From Streptomyces sp. MMG1121 (lineage in GTDB: Bacteria; Actinomycetota; Actinomycetes; Streptomycetales; Streptomycetaceae), in NCBI RefSeq assembly GCF_001280015.1, contig NZ_LGDV01000213.1:234847-298846 (forward strand): DNA of 64,000 bases, written 5' to 3'. Positions 24,839-34,967 of this stretch are shown piece by piece (position 1 is the first letter of the stretch; each line of letters starts with the position of its first letter). The notes below the pieces were generated by a model, which ran no database searches, was not told where the DNA came from, and worked only from the letters and a program-made list of their open reading frames with translations. The position numbers were made by a program, and so were the translations under genes.

Positions 24839-27800
24839 TAGACGTCCCGCACATAACGCTTGTCGGCGACGAGTTGTTTGACGTAGGCCGCCGCCTCCGT
24901 CTCGTCCAGGCCGCCGTGCACGGTGGCGACCTCTCGCAGGGCCCGGTCGACGTCCCTGGCCATGCGGGAGGCGTCGCCGCAGACGTAGAAGTGGGCGCCG
25001 TCGCGGAGCCAGGACCACAGCAGCGGGCCGTGTTCGCGCATGCGGTCCTGGACGTAGACCTTGGCGCGCTGGTCGCGGGAGAAGGCGGTGTCCAGGCGGG
25101 TGAGCGTGCCGTCGGCGAGGAAGGCGGTCAGCTCCCGCTCGTAGTAGAAGTCCGTCGCCCGATGCTGTTCGCCGAAGAACAGCCAGTTCGGGGCGCGGTG
25201 TCCGCGGGCCCGGCGTTCCTCCAGGAAGGCGATGAAGGGCGCGACGCCGGTGCCTGGTCCCACCATCACCGCCGGGGTGGTGGGGTCGGCGGGCGGGCGG
25301 AAGTGCGGCGCCCGCTGGACGCGGACGGGCACCGGGGTGCCGGGCTCGGCGTCGGCGAGGAAGGGGGAGCACACGCCCTGGCGGGGGCGGCCGCCCAGGT
25401 TCTCGTAGCGGACGACGGAGACCGTCAGGGACACCAGGTGCGGGTCGGTCAGGGGGCTGGAGGATATGGAGTACAGCCGGGGTTGCAGGCGCCCCAGCGC
25501 ATCGGCCCACTCCTGCGCCCCGGCCCGGATGCCGAACTCGGCGACGACGTCGACGGCTTGACGTCCCCAGGACCACCGCGCCAGCTCACCCTTGTTGTCC
25601 GGCCGTAGCAGTTTGCGCAGCTCGCGCGGGTCGCGGGTGCGGTCGGCGGCGAAGCGCAGCAGGTCGGGGGTGACACGGGTGATGTCCAGGTGATGCAGCA
25701 GGGCCTCGGCGAAGGGCACGTCCGCGGCGTTCTTGACCTGTACGGCCGCGTCCGCGTCGAGACCGGTGACCGCCAGCCATTCCGTCACCAGGTCCGGCCA
25801 GTTGGCCGGGTGTACGGCCAGGGCGTCCCCGGCCTCGTAGCCGAGCGCGGTGTCGCTGTCGCGGGTGTCGAAGGTGAAGCGCCGGACCTCCTTGCCCGCG
25901 CCGGGCAGGCTCAGCAGGCGGTTGCCGGTGAGGCGGGCGGCGACCGGGGCGGGACGGCTCGGGCGGGCAGCCGTCGGGGCGGTCGGGGCCGGCTGCTCGG
26001 TGGGCTTCGAGGGCGACTCGGTGGTCTGCAACGCGGTCAGCACCTGGTCGAGCCAGGCGCCGGCCGCGCTCTCGTAGTCCGGTTCGCAGTCGGTGCGCGG
26101 GGTCAGCCGTGTCGCGTCCAGTTCGGCCATCCGCCGGTCGAGACGGCGGCCGTGGCCGCAGAAGTCGTCGTAGGAGGAGTCGCCGAGGGCCAGGACGGCG
26201 TAGCGGCTGCCCTTCAGCCGCGGGGCGCCGGACGAGGCGAGGGCGTCCCAGAAGCCGGCGCCGTTGTCCGGGGCGTCGCCGTCGCCGAACGTGCTCGTGA
26301 TCAGCAGCAGGTCGGCGTCGGACGGCAGCCCGGCGGGGTCCGCCTCGGCCATGGACAGGAGCGAGGCGCGGTGGCCGTCGGCGGTGAGCCGCTCCGCCGC
26401 CGCGGTCGCGAACTCCTCGGCGTTCCCGGTCTGCGACGCCCAGAGGATCACCACCTGGCGGCGGGGGGCGGACGGCTGTGGGGAGCCGCCGGTCCCGTGC
26501 GCGGACGTCGCCGCGGCCCTGGAGTACATCCCGGCCAGTGCGCCGTTCACCCACAGGGCGTGCTCGGTGCTGAACGGGGCGTCCCGCGGCAGGACCGGTA
26601 CGCCCGGGCCACCGGACGGGATGCCTGCCAGGAACCCGGTCAGATACCGGCGTTCGTGTTCGGCCAGGACCGGTGGCGGGGCGGGCTCCAGCCCGAACGG
26701 GGCGGGGGCGGACACCGTGCCGGGCGCGACGGGCACCGCAGGCGTGGCCCGGTCGGCCACCGGCGCCGGTGTCTGCACCGTCACGGCAGTGGCCACCTTG
26801 GCCAGCGAGACCGCGCACACCTTGAACTCGGGCTGGAACGACAGCGGGTCGACGGCGTCGCTGGTCACCGCGTTGACACTCAGGTACTCGCCGAACAGGT
26901 CGTTCCAGTGGAACGGCGCGAAGCAACAGCCCGGCCGCACCCGGTCGGTGACGACCGCCGGAAGCACGGCCCGCCCCCGCCGTGAGGCGACCTCCACCGA
27001 ATCCCCCTCGGCGAGGCCGAGTTCGGCCGCGTCCTGCGGGTGCACCTCGACGAAGGGGCCGGGGTCGAGCTTGTTCAGCCTGGCCACCTTGGCCGTCTTG
27101 GTCAGCGTGTGCCACTGGTGCTGGAGCCGGCCCGTGTTGAGCACGAACGGGTAGTCGTCGTCGGGCATCTCCGCCGCCGGTATGTGCGGGCGGGCGTGGA
27201 AGACCGCACGGCCGCTCGGGGTCGGGAAGGCCGGTGAGCCGTCCTCGCCGAGGTAGCGGATCGGGTTGCGGTCGGGGCCCTGCGCCGTCGCCGCCGGCCA
27301 CTGCACCGGGGTGGTGCGCAGCCGCTCGTAGCTCACCCCGCGCAGGTCCCAGCCGGTCACCGGATTCCAGGCGCCTTTGATCTCCTCGAAGATCTCTTCG
27401 GCGCTGTCGTAGGAGAAGCCCTTGTCGTAACCCATCTCGCGGGCCACGGCGGCGATGATCCGCCAGTCCGCCGTCGCCTCGCCGGGCGGATCCGCGGCCG
27501 GCTGGGCGAGGGTGAGGTTGCGCTCACTGTTGATCAGCACGCCCTCGGTCTCGGTCCACAGCGCGCCGGGCAGCACGACATCGGCGTACGCGTTGGTCTC
27601 CGTCTCGGCGAACACGTCCTGCGTGACGACGAGTTCGGCGGCCTCCAGACCCTCGATGACCGTCTTGCGGTTGGCGACGGAGGCGACGGGGTTGGTGCAG
27701 ATGATCCAGCACGCCTTGATGCCGCCGTCGGCCATCTTCCGGAACAGCTCGACCGTGCCCTTGCCGACGCCTTCGGGGCGCAGGGCGCCCGGCTCCAGCT

Positions 27801-28947
27801 CCCACAGCTCCTCCACGAAGGCCCGGTCGGCGTCCACGAGGACGGAGCGCTGCCCGGGCAGCCCCGGCCCCATGTAGCCCATCTCCCGGCCGCCCATGGC
27901 GTTGGGCTGGCCGGTGAGCGAGAACGGCCCGCTGCCGGGGCGGCAGATCGCGCCGGTGGCGAGGTGCAGGTTGACCAGGGCGTTGGTGTTCCAGGTGCCG
28001 TGCGTCGACTGGTTCAGGCCCATCGTCCAGCAGCTCGTCCACTCCCCCGCCTCACCGATCAGCCGCGCCGCCTCCCGGATGTCGTCCTCCGGGACACCGG
28101 TGATCCCGGCGACGGTGGCGGGCGGGTAGTCGGCCAGGAAGGCGGGCATCGCCTCCCAGCCCTCGGTGTGCGCCGCGATGAAGCCGGGGTCGGTGTGGCC
28201 GTTGGTGTGCAGCAGGTGCAGCAGCCCGTTGAGCAGCGCGAGGTCCGTGCCGGGCTTGATCTGCAGGAACAGATCGGCCTTGGCGGCGGTGGCGGTGCGC
28301 CGCGGGTCCACGACGATCAGTTTGGCGCCTGCCGACTTCACCCGGTCCATCATCCGCAGGAAGAGAACGGGGTGGCAGTCGGCCATGTTGGAGCCGATGA
28401 CGAAGAAGACGTCGGCCTTCTCGAAGTCCTGGTACGACCCGGGCGGCCCGTCCGCGCCCAGCGACAGTTTGTAACCGGTACCGGCGCTGGCCATGCACAG
28501 CCGGGAGTTGGACTCCATCTGGTTGGTGCGGATGAAGCCCTTGGCCAGCTTGTTCGCCAGGTACTGCGCCTCCAGGCTCATCTGCCCGGAGACGTAGAAG
28601 GCGAACGCGTCGGGGCCGTGCTCGTCGATGATCGCGCGCAGACGGCGGGCGGTCTCGGCGACGGCGGCGGCGACGGGCGCGGGCTGTGCTTCCGCGCCGC
28701 GGTCCGGCCGGACGAGGGCCGTGGTCAGCCGGCCCGGGGCGGCGAGCATGTCCGCGGTGGTCGCGCCCTTGGTGCACAGCCGGCCGAAGTTCGCCGGGTG
28801 CTCCTTGTCCCCGCTCGCCTTCAGGACCGTACGGCGCCCGTCCGGTCCCCGGCCGACATCGAGGACCAGGCCGCAGCCCACCCCGCAGTACGAGCAGACC
28901 GTCCGCACCTTCGTCGTGCCCTCGCTTTCCGAGCCCGGCGCGGCCAC
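24835..28947 (-). CDS. Fused assimilatory nitrate reductase and CysJ-like flavoprotein reductase
   Basis: 1370 aa from a GTG at 28947 behind AGAGGGAGG. Residues 10-700 are a molybdopterin nitrate reductase: [4Fe-4S] ligands CSYCGVGC (Cys18, 21, 25) and Cys58 in GRLCTKG, and the Mo-ligating Cys151 in [10 protein letters not shown]. After a Pro/Ala-rich linker comes a flavodoxin domain ([15 protein letters not shown], from about 831) and a FAD/NADPH reductase of the CPR/CysJ type ([37 protein letters not shown]). The enzyme could pass electrons from NADPH to nitrate within one chain. No nitrite reductase or nitrate transporter gene is next to it. Confidence 0.95.
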   Translation of the reverse strand: MAAPGSESEGTTKVRTVCSYCGVGCGLVLDVGRGPDGRRTVLKASGDKEHPANFGRLCTKGATTADMLAAPGRLTTALVRPDRGAEAQPAPVAAAVAETARRLRAIIDEHGPDAFAFYVSGQMSLEAQYLANKLAKGFIRTNQMESNSRLCMASAGTGYKLSLGADGPPGSYQDFEKADVFFVIGSNMADCHPVLFLRMMDRVKSAGAKLIVVDPRRTATAAKADLFLQIKPGTDLALLNGLLHLLHTNGHTDPGFIAAHTEGWEAMPAFLADYPPATVAGITGVPEDDIREAARLIGEAGEWTSCWTMGLNQSTHGTWNTNALVNLHLATGAICRPGSGPFSLTGQPNAMGGREMGYMGPGLPGQRSVLVDADRAFVEELWELEPGALRPEGVGKGTVELFRKMADGGIKACWIICTNPVASVANRKTVIEGLEAAELVVTQDVFAETETNAYADVVLPGALWTETEGVLINSERNLTLAQPAADPPGEATADWRIIAAVAREMGYDKGFSYDSAEEIFEEIKGAWNPVTGWDLRGVSYERLRTTPVQWPAATAQGPDRNPIRYLGEDGSPAFPTPSGRAVFHARPHIPAAEMPDDDYPFVLNTGRLQHQWHTLTKTAKVARLNKLDPGPFVEVHPQDAAELGLAEGDSVEVASRRGRAVLPAVVTDRVRPGCCFAPFHWNDLFGEYLSVNAVTSDAVDPLSFQPEFKVCAVSLAKVATAVTVQTPAPVADRATPAVPVAPGTVSAPAPFGLEPAPPPVLAEHERRYLTGFLAGIPSGGPGVPVLPRDAPFSTEHALWVNGALAGMYSRAAATSAHGTGGSPQPSAPRRQVVILWASQTGNAEEFATAAAERLTADGHRASLLSMAEADPAGLPSDADLLLITSTFGDGDAPDNGAGFWDALASSGAPRLKGSRYAVLALGDSSYDDFCGHGRRLDRRMAELDATRLTPRTDCEPDYESAAGAWLDQVLTALQTTESPSKPTEQPAPTAPTAARPSRPAPVAARLTGNRLLSLPGAGKEVRRFTFDTRDSDTALGYEAGDALAVHPANWPDLVTEWLAVTGLDADAAVQVKNAADVPFAEALLHHLDITRVTPDLLRFAADRTRDPRELRKLLRPDNKGELARWSWGRQAVDVVAEFGIRAGAQEWADALGRLQPRLYSISSSPLTDPHLVSLTVSVVRYENLGGRPRQGVCSPFLADAEPGTPVPVRVQRAPHFRPPADPTTPAVMVGPGTGVAPFIAFLEERRARGHRAPNWLFFGEQHRATDFYYERELTAFLADGTLTRLDTAFSRDQRAKVYVQDRMREHGPLLWSWLRDGAHFYVCGDASRMARDVDRALREVATVHGGLDETEAAAYVKQLVADKRYVRDVY

Positions 28948-28984
28948 GGGCGCCTCCCTCTCCTGTACTCGACCTGAACCCACT

Positions 28985-29002
28985 GTTCGTGACCGTACGA
29001 AC
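28985..29002. promoter_or_regulatory. Inverted repeat upstream of the nitrate reductase gene
   Basis: GTTCGT and ACGAAC flank a six-base spacer, 38 bases before the GTG start. It does not fit the GlnR consensus spacing I know, so another nitrogen or nitrate regulator is possible. Confidence 0.45.
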
Positions 29003-29027
29003 CGCTCATTACGCGGGTGTCTCCGCA

Positions 29028-29040
29028 CCTGATCATCAGG
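29028..29040. promoter_or_regulatory. Second palindrome upstream of the nitrate reductase gene
   Basis: CCTGAT-C-ATCAGG, a perfect 6-bp palindrome with a one-base centre, 81 bases before the start codon and 25 bases from the other inverted repeat. Possible operator. Confidence 0.35.
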
Positions 29041-29139
29041 GGTTACGCCCCCCGCACAGGGGCCGAGAGGGGCGTGTGAGCCCGGGCCGAGCCTGCTCCG
29101 CGCCGCTGGAGGCGTGACGGAGGAGAACTCTCGGGCCCG

Positions 29140-29260
29140 CCGTAGCCGATGGCGAGGGTGACGTGTGCTCCGCCGGCGCGGTTCCCCCTCGCAGCCACGG
29201 CGTTCTCGAGGGCGCGGGCGGTGGTGCTGGGGCCGGCCGTGCCCATCCGGCGGGACATGC
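29140..29260 (-). pseudogene. Possible fragment of an isoprenyl diphosphate synthase (UppS-like)
   Basis: One minus-strand frame gives [20 protein letters not shown] then [11 protein letters not shown], which resembles the conserved region after the helix preceding the NYGGR-type motif of cis-prenyl transferases. Nothing else of the protein is present; the following frame is low complexity. The rest of 28948-29331 holds only the two palindromes and no gene. Confidence 0.3.
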
Positions 29261-29331
29261 GACAGCCCCGGCCGGCGAGGACGCCGTCCGGAGCTGAAGC
29301 GGTGAGGATGTCAGGGCACGGGGCCCACGAG

Positions 29332-29844
29332 TCAGCGGCGGTGGTCGACCCCGTGGTGCCGGACGCCTCCGTCGCGGCGGTGGCCGGCGCCCCAGGCCGC
29401 GGTGTCGATCACACGGCCGCGGGCGTCACGCAGGGTGGCGTTGTCGGCGTTGTTGTCCCACGCGCGCGTGCGGCGGTCCTGGTAGAGGTCGGTCTTGGTG
29501 TTCCGGCCGACACCGCTGTGGACGCGCACCGTGGCGCGGCCGGCGAGCCGTACGTGACGGAAGGTGTACGTGTGACCGTCCTTGTCGGACAGGGTCCAGC
29601 GGTCCAGGTTCACCGCCTGGCGGGAGCTGTTCGTGACGGCCACCCACTGCATGTTCAGCGTGCGGTTGGAGTGGTCGGCCCGGCTCTGCCCGTCGTGCCG
29701 CACGCCGCTGATGTACACCACTGCGTGGTGCAGACGGCCCGGGTGCTGACCGGCGGCCGCGGCCGGGAGTGCCGCGGTGCCCACCATGGCGGTGGCCACG
29801 GCAGCGACGGCGGTCACACGACGGACGGAAGAAGAAACGGACAC
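29332..29844 (-). CDS. Secreted lamin-tail-domain protein
   Basis: 170 aa. A Sec signal peptide is evident: basic start (MSVSSSVRRV), hydrophobic core, and cleavage after PAAAA near residue 31. The mature part is one immunoglobulin-like lamin-tail domain: VVYISGVRHDG, TLNMQWVAVTNSSRQAVNLD, WTLSDKDGHTYTF, VRVHSGVGRN and AWDNNADNATLRDARG. Such domains occur in exported Streptomyces proteins as binding modules, sometimes with nucleases; here it is alone. A His/Arg-rich tail closes the protein. An AT-richer stretch upstream (about 29930-30020) probably holds the promoter. Confidence 0.88.
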   Translation of the reverse strand: MSVSSSVRRVTAVAAVATAMVGTAALPAAAAGQHPGRLHHAVVYISGVRHDGQSRADHSNRTLNMQWVAVTNSSRQAVNLDRWTLSDKDGHTYTFRHVRLAGRATVRVHSGVGRNTKTDLYQDRRTRAWDNNADNATLRDARGRVIDTAAWGAGHRRDGGVRHHGVDHRR

Positions 29845-30182
29845 AAGGTCCCCCTTCGCGAGGAAGCGGTGGTGCTATTCGGCGGCCGGTCGGCCGCGCA
29901 CACATACCCTGCAACCTTCGTCGGAGTTTGTGAGGGAAACCCGCATGGCATTACGTTTCCAGCAGTAATCCGTGACTCTCGGCTGCAATGACCATTTATG
30001 TTCTGAATGCGCTAAGTTGACGCCATACCGGGCGCGAAAGCCTTGGAAATACAAGCCCCGGGCAACCGACCGCCAGCCCGCGCCACCCCGCCACCGCCGA
30101 CGCGATCACCCAAAAGTGAGTAACGGAGGAATAGGCCGAACGAGGTGTGCGGGGCATCGGGGCATCGGGGCGAAGCATCTCC
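29845..30182. other. Intergenic region, no gene seen
   Basis: 338 bases between two minus-strand genes. It includes the most AT-rich short stretch of the window (about 29930-30020). No ORF with a ribosome site, no tRNA and no strong hairpin was found; it probably carries the promoter of the lamin-tail gene. Confidence 0.5.
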
Positions 30183-31034
30183 TCACCCCGTGCGCACGGC
30201 GCTGACCGCGCTGTTGACCGTCCCGAAGTCCGCCGCGCCCGCCATCGCGTCGTAGGTGCCCGCCTCCAGCAGTTCGGCGGCCGCGCGTTGAATGGCCCCG
30301 TACGCGGTCTGGGCGAGTGCGGTGCCCACGCTGACACGACGGACGCCCACTGCCTCGAACGCGGCTACCGGCGGTGCTCCCGGGCCCGCCATCACGTTGA
30401 CCGGCAGGGGGCTGCGGCGGACCAGTTCGGCCACCGCGTCCAGGTCCACGAGCCCGGGCACGAACAGGCTGTCGGCGCCCGCGCCGGCGTAGGCCTTGGC
30501 CCGGGAGAGCACGTTCTCCACGCGGCCCTCCGGGGCGCCGATGCCGAACAGGAAGACGTCCGTACGGGCGTTGATCCACAGCCCGGGCAGCCCCGCTTCC
30601 GCGGCGGCGGAACGGGCCGCCCCCAGTCGAGCTGCCTGCGCCGGCACATCGTGCAGCGGACCGCCCGGTGCGAGCGAGTCCTCGAGATTGACGCCGACCG
30701 CGCCGGCCGTGATCACCGCGCGGACGGTGGCCGCGACATCCTCGCCGCCGGGGCCGTAGCCGCCTTCGATGTCGGCGCTGACCGGTACGTCGACCACGTC
30801 GGCGATCCGGCGCACCGCCTGTGCCATCTGTTCCCGCGTCAGGCCGTGGCCGTCGGGCCGGCCGGCCGACCAGGCGACGCCCCCGCTGGTCGTCGCGATC
30901 GCCCGCGCGCCCGCCTGTGCGATGAGCGCGGCGCTCGCCGCGTCCCAGGCGTTGGGCAGCACCAGTGCGCGGCCGTCGGCGGGTGTGTGCAGGGCGCGCA
31001 GGGCGGCGGCCAGGTCTCGCTGGGCGGTCTTCAT
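30183..31034 (-). CDS. Isocitrate lyase/PEP mutase superfamily protein
   Basis: 283 aa. A TIM barrel of the ICL/PEPM superfamily is shown by LVLPNAWDAASAALIAQAGA, the Mg2+-site segment PVSADIEGGYG, and GAVGVNLEDS. The KKCGH catalytic loop of isocitrate and methylisocitrate lyases is missing, so it is more likely an oxaloacetate decarboxylase-, phosphonopyruvate hydrolase- or carboxyvinyl-type enzyme of unknown substrate. It is 45 bases downstream of the Ada-AlkA fusion on the same strand and may be cotranscribed, though no functional link is obvious. Confidence 0.85.
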   Translation of the reverse strand: MKTAQRDLAAALRALHTPADGRALVLPNAWDAASAALIAQAGARAIATTSGGVAWSAGRPDGHGLTREQMAQAVRRIADVVDVPVSADIEGGYGPGGEDVAATVRAVITAGAVGVNLEDSLAPGGPLHDVPAQAARLGAARSAAAEAGLPGLWINARTDVFLFGIGAPEGRVENVLSRAKAYAGAGADSLFVPGLVDLDAVAELVRRSPLPVNVMAGPGAPPVAAFEAVGVRRVSVGTALAQTAYGAIQRAAAELLEAGTYDAMAGAADFGTVNSAVSAVRTG

Positions 31035-31079
31035 TTCTTCGGTCCCTTCGGTGGGGTGATGGATGACGGGACGGCTCGT

Positions 31080-32438
31080 TCAGGCCGTCGTCGTGGGGAG
31101 GTCCGCCACGGCCAAGTGGGTCGCGGCGAAAGCGCGCCAGGGGTGCCATGCCGCGGCGGCCTCGGCCTGAGCCGACGCGGTGGCCCGGTCCGCGACGGAA
31201 AAGGCGTCGCCGTAACCCAGCCGCAAGGCGATGCGCTGTGCGGCGTCCGCTGTGACACCGGGGACGGCCGCCACGGCGCGCACGAACTCCGGCAGCGGCG
31301 GACCGCCGTCGAGCAGGGTGTCGTCCTGTGCGACGGCGAGGGCGAGCGCGCCCAGCGTGCCGGCCGTGTCCTGCGGCAGTCCGACGCCCTTCAGGTCGGT
31401 CCCGGCGAGCATCTCGGCGGACGGGAAGAGGTGGGTCAGACCGTGGCTGATCCCGGGAACCGGCTGTCCGGCGGCCGTGACGAGGGCGGCCATCTGCTCG
31501 CGCACTCTCGGCCGGGGGGCGTACTGGCCGAGTACGGCGTCCACGGCGATCTCGAAGGCGCCCCAGGCGCCGGGCACCCGCAGCCCCGGTCGGACCGCGA
31601 TCAGCGGGCCGATCACCGGATCACCGGCGAGGGCGGCCTCCGCCGGAACGGTGTCCGCGTCCACGCCGAAGATCCGGCCGACGCGTTCGACGACGTGGAT
31701 CAGCCCTTCCCAGAACGGCAGATGGGCCCGCAGCAGCAGATGGTCCTCGCCGCCCGGGCGCACCTCCAGCAGACCGGCTTCGCCGTCCAGGCTGATCGTG
31801 CGCCGGTACACGCCCCCCTCCACCGATTCCACGCCCGGTACGGCCCGTTCGGCGAGGAAGGCCAGCAGCGTCGGCCAGTGCAGCGGCGGTGCGAACGGCA
31901 GGCGCAGCTCCAGTCCGCCGTCGGCGGCGAGCCGGTCGGCGCGGCGGCGCCGGCTGCGCAGCTCCACCGGTGAGGCGCGGAACACGAGCCTCATGTCCCG
32001 GTTGAACTGCCGTACGCTGCCGAACCCGGACGCGAACGCCACATCGGCGACCGTCAGGTCCGTGTCGTCCAGCAGCCGGCGGGCGAAGTGCGCGCGGCGT
32101 GAGCGGGCGAGCTGGTCCGGGGTCACGCCCAGGTGCTGGTGGAACAGCCGCCGCAGATGCCGGGGCGACACGGCGAGCCGGGCGCCGAGTGCGGCCTCGG
32201 TTCCCGTGTCCAGCGCCCCGGCGATGATCAACTGCACGGCCCTGCAGAGCAGTTCGGGCGCATCGGCGGCGATCGGTCCGGCCACCCGGTAGGGCCGGCA
32301 GCGCAGACACGCCCGGTAGCCGTGCGCCTCGGCCGCGGCCGGCAGCTCGAAGGTGCGCAGATTCTCCGCGAGCGGTTTCGACCCGCAGCCCGGCCGGCAG
32401 TAGATGCCGGTGGTCACCACGGCCGAGTAAGTCGTCAT
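31080..32438 (-). CDS. Ada-AlkA fusion: methylation-responsive regulator and DNA glycosylase
   Basis: 452 aa. The N-terminal Ada zinc domain keeps all four Cys ligands (Cys14, 18, 44, 47; TTGIYCRPGC, YRACLRC), the first being the phosphotriester methyl acceptor. An AraC HTH follows (LAVSPRHLRRLFHQHLGVTP, DVAFASGFGSVRQFNRDMR). The C-terminal half is AlkA: an N-domain and an HhH region AVPGVTADAAQRIALRLGYG then DAFSVADRA with the catalytic Asp. The HhH hairpin lacks the usual GIGPWTA sequence, which may affect glycosylase activity. The start is about 20 residues shorter than usual. It should sense alkylated DNA and induce repair genes. Confidence 0.9.
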   Translation of the reverse strand: MTTYSAVVTTGIYCRPGCGSKPLAENLRTFELPAAAEAHGYRACLRCRPYRVAGPIAADAPELLCRAVQLIIAGALDTGTEAALGARLAVSPRHLRRLFHQHLGVTPDQLARSRRAHFARRLLDDTDLTVADVAFASGFGSVRQFNRDMRLVFRASPVELRSRRRRADRLAADGGLELRLPFAPPLHWPTLLAFLAERAVPGVESVEGGVYRRTISLDGEAGLLEVRPGGEDHLLLRAHLPFWEGLIHVVERVGRIFGVDADTVPAEAALAGDPVIGPLIAVRPGLRVPGAWGAFEIAVDAVLGQYAPRPRVREQMAALVTAAGQPVPGISHGLTHLFPSAEMLAGTDLKGVGLPQDTAGTLGALALAVAQDDTLLDGGPPLPEFVRAVAAVPGVTADAAQRIALRLGYGDAFSVADRATASAQAEAAAAWHPWRAFAATHLAVADLPTTTA

Positions 32439-32528
32439 GTCCCCAGTTCTAGGCGATCGTCCGCCGCGGTGCTGGCCAGATTCGGACAGGACGGGGAGCA
32501 CCTGCCCGCGCCCCGAGGCGCGGAGCGC

Positions 32529-32876
32529 TCAGCAGGCGACGAGAGCCTCCCGCATCGTCCGCGCGGTGGCGGCCGCGTCGTAGCCTTCGGCCACGCCGGG
32601 CACCAGGACGATGTCGCCCTCGATGTGATCCGCGCGCAGGGGAACGATCTCCTGGTACGCGTCCGAGTCCCACCAGGCTCGCGCCTGGGCGAGCGACGGG
32701 AAGCCGATCACGACCACGTGGCCGGGCCAGGAGCCCTCCTTCACCTCGTGCGCGGCGCCGTGCACGAGGAACCGGCCGCCGTACGGCTCGAAGGTGGCGG
32801 TGATGCGCGCCATGTACTCGGCGATCTCCGGGTGCGGGGCGGATTCCTGCAGGTGGGCAATCGCGTAGGCGGACAT
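32529..32876 (-). CDS. DUF1330 family protein
   Basis: 115 aa from an ATG with GGAGGAT close upstream. It has the alpha-beta ferredoxin-like pattern of DUF1330: YAIAHLQESAPHPEIAEYMA, YGGRFLVHGAAHEVKEGSWP, VVVIGFPSLAQARAWWDSDA, YQEIVPLRADH. The family is widespread and lacks a proven activity. It probably forms a dimer like related ABM-fold proteins. It lies 90 bases upstream of the Ada-AlkA gene on the same strand. Confidence 0.85.
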   Translation of the reverse strand: MSAYAIAHLQESAPHPEIAEYMARITATFEPYGGRFLVHGAAHEVKEGSWPGHVVVIGFPSLAQARAWWDSDAYQEIVPLRADHIEGDIVLVPGVAEGYDAAATARTMREALVAC

Positions 32877-33059
32877 GGCATCCTCCGGGCCGGTCGGCTG
32901 TTGATGTCCCCGATCCTGCCGCCCTGACCCGCGGTGGTCGATTACCCGGCAGGTAATCACCGGCCCGCGCCCACCCGTCGTGCTGTGGATACGGCTGCAC
33001 CAGCCCGCCCCGGTGGCGATGACGTCGGGCCGGGCGCGGTCGCGGGCGTCCAGTTGCCG

Positions 33060-33873
33060 TCACCGCCGTTCCGCCCCGGCCTGGAGGTCGCGGGACGGAT
33101 CCGTGCCGTCGGCCGGGGCGTCGAGGGGCTGCGCCCGGTGCAGGAGGTCGTCGCCTTCGTCACCGGCGGCGCCTGCGCGGAGGTCGCGCTCGCCGAGACC
33201 GCCGCCGTCTTCGCGCTGCCCGAGGGCCTGGACCTGCGGATCGCCGCCGCGCTCCCGGCCGTCCTGCCGACCGCGCACGCCTGCTCCACGAGGTCGGGCG
33301 GCTGCGCGCCGGGGAGAGCGTGCTGGTGCACGGCGTGGCGGGAGGCGTCGGTACGGCGGCCGGTCAACTGGCCCGCGCGGCCGGCGCCGGTGCGGTGTAC
33401 GGCGTGGTCTCCTCCCGCGACGAGGCCGGACACGCCCTCGAGCACGGCTACGACGAGGTGTTCACGACCGACGCCTTCCCGGACGACGTCCGCCGCGCCA
33501 CCGGCGGCCGGGGCGTGGACCTGGTGCTCGGCCCGGTGGGCGGCGACACCCTGCGCCGGGGCATCGACACGCCGGCCGTCTTCGGCCGCCTGGTGTCCTT
33601 CGGCAACGCGAGCGGTGCCGAGCCGTGGCGCATCGGGCAGGCGGAACTCCGCGCCCGGGGCCGGTCCGTCGCGGCGTTCTCCATCCTGAATCCCGCACGG
33701 TCCGCGCCCGAGGCGCTGCGTGCACCCACCGAGCGTGCCTTCCGCACGGGCGCCGACGGCACCGTGAGCCTTCCCGTCACCGCCGAGTTCGCGCTGTCGG
33801 ACGCCGCCGAGGCACACCGGCCGATGGGCGGCGCACGTCGACCGGCAAACTGCTGCTGCGCACGACCGACTGA
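33060..33873 (+). pseudogene. Decayed NADPH:quinone oxidoreductase
   Basis: An MDR-family protein is spread over three frames: FRPGLEVAGRIRAVGRGVEG and AALPAVLPTAHA; after a one-base loss near 33281, SVLVHGVAGGVGTAAGQLAR, GVDLVLGPVGGDTLRRGID and FALSDAAEAHRPM; then a second shift near 33833 to TSTGKLLLRTTD and the TGA at 33873. The first 50 or so residues are unrecognisable. The remainder of 32877-33060 shows no gene. The EamA gene follows 24 bases later. Confidence 0.75.
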
Positions 33874-33897
33874 GCACGGACCGTACGGAGCAAGGAA

Positions 33898-34935
33898 ATG
33901 CGAGCCGGTATGAAGCAGGGCAGCACGACCCGGGCGTACACGGCGGCCGTCGGGAAGATACCCGCTCCCGGGCTGGTGCTGGGCGGCGTGTGCGGCATCC
34001 AGTTCGGCGCCGCCTTCGCGCCTCGGGTCTATCCGCAGGTGGGTGCCGCCGGCGTGGTCTTCCTGCGGCTGCTGATCGCGGGCGTACTGCTGTGTCTGGT
34101 GTGGCGCCCACGACGGCAGGCGCCGGGCACGGCGCGGGGTGCCTGGAGGGTGGTGCTCGGCGCCGGGGTGCTGCTCGCGGGGCACCATCTCGCCTTCTAC
34201 GAGGCCGTCAGGCACATCCCGCTGGGCGCCGTCGCGACGATCGAGTTCCTCGGCCCGTTCGCCATCGCCCTGGCCGGATCACGACGGGCGGCCGACCTGC
34301 TGCCCGCCTGTCTGGCAGCAGGCGGTGTGCTGCTGCTCGGCGGGGGCGGCGTCCCGCTGGCCCCGGGCGGCCTCGCCCTGGCCGCGGTGGCGGCGTGCTG
34401 CTGGGCCGGTTACATCCTCGTCTCCTCGCGCATGGCACAGCGCGTCAGCGGCGGGCAGGGGCTGGCGGTCGCGGTCCTGCTGGCCGCCCTGTTGAGCGCC
34501 CCGTACGGCATCGCACGCGCCCGGAGCGCGCTCCTGGATCCTCATGTGCTGTGGGTCGCCGCGGTGGTGGCGGTAGCCTCCAGCGTGCTGCCGTACTCGC
34601 TCAATCTGGAGGCGCTGCGCCGGATTCCTCCGCGCGTCTTCGGCGTGCTGACCAGCCTCGAGCCGGCCGTCGGCGCCCTGTTCGGACTGCTCATCCTCGG
34701 TCAACGGCTCGCCTGGCCACAGTGGCTCGGCATCGCCGCCGTCGCCTGCGCCTCCGTCGCGGCGACGTTCCTGGGCGTCGGCGAGCGGCGAGGTGCGAAG
34801 CGTGAGCGGGCAGCGGACGGACACCCCGCCGGGCCGGCGGACGACGCCACCCCGGCACCCGACACCCATAACAATCCCACCTCCCTTCCCGCACCCCTCA
34901 CTTCACCTCTTGACGCAAGTGGTCCACACCTTTAG
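33898..34935 (+). CDS. EamA/RhtA-type exporter
   Basis: 345 aa, ten predicted membrane helices in two EamA repeats: GAAGVVFLRLLIAGVLLCLV, AFYEAVRHIPLGAVATIEFL, then GYILVSSRMAQRV, SVLPYSLNLEALRRIPPRVF and LEPAVGALFGLLILGQRLAW. This matches RhtA-like exporters of threonine/homoserine and other metabolites. The ATG at 33898 touches AAGGA; the ATG at 33910 would have more distant spacing. The soluble tail of about 45 residues is low complexity, and its codons contain the promoter of the next gene. Confidence 0.88.
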   Translation: MRAGMKQGSTTRAYTAAVGKIPAPGLVLGGVCGIQFGAAFAPRVYPQVGAAGVVFLRLLIAGVLLCLVWRPRRQAPGTARGAWRVVLGAGVLLAGHHLAFYEAVRHIPLGAVATIEFLGPFAIALAGSRRAADLLPACLAAGGVLLLGGGGVPLAPGGLALAAVAACCWAGYILVSSRMAQRVSGGQGLAVAVLLAALLSAPYGIARARSALLDPHVLWVAAVVAVASSVLPYSLNLEALRRIPPRVFGVLTSLEPAVGALFGLLILGQRLAWPQWLGIAAVACASVAATFLGVGERRGAKRERAADGHPAGPADDATPAPDTHNNPTSLPAPLTSPLDASGPHL

Positions 34936-34938
34936 GTT
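34910..34938 (+). promoter_or_regulatory. Sigma-70-like promoter of the NEP1-like gene
   Basis: TTGACG, 17 bases, TAGGTT: a near-consensus vegetative (HrdB-type) promoter inside the 3' end of the EamA gene. It predicts a start near 34945 and a leader of about 88 bases. Confidence 0.65.
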
Positions 34939-34967
34939 CACGGCGCGACCACGCCCCCGTCCGACGC

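Noticed and set aside
28985..29040. GlnR box before the nitrate reductase gene
   Set aside because: The GTnAC-N6-GAAAC pattern is not met; the palindromes are reported without naming a regulator.
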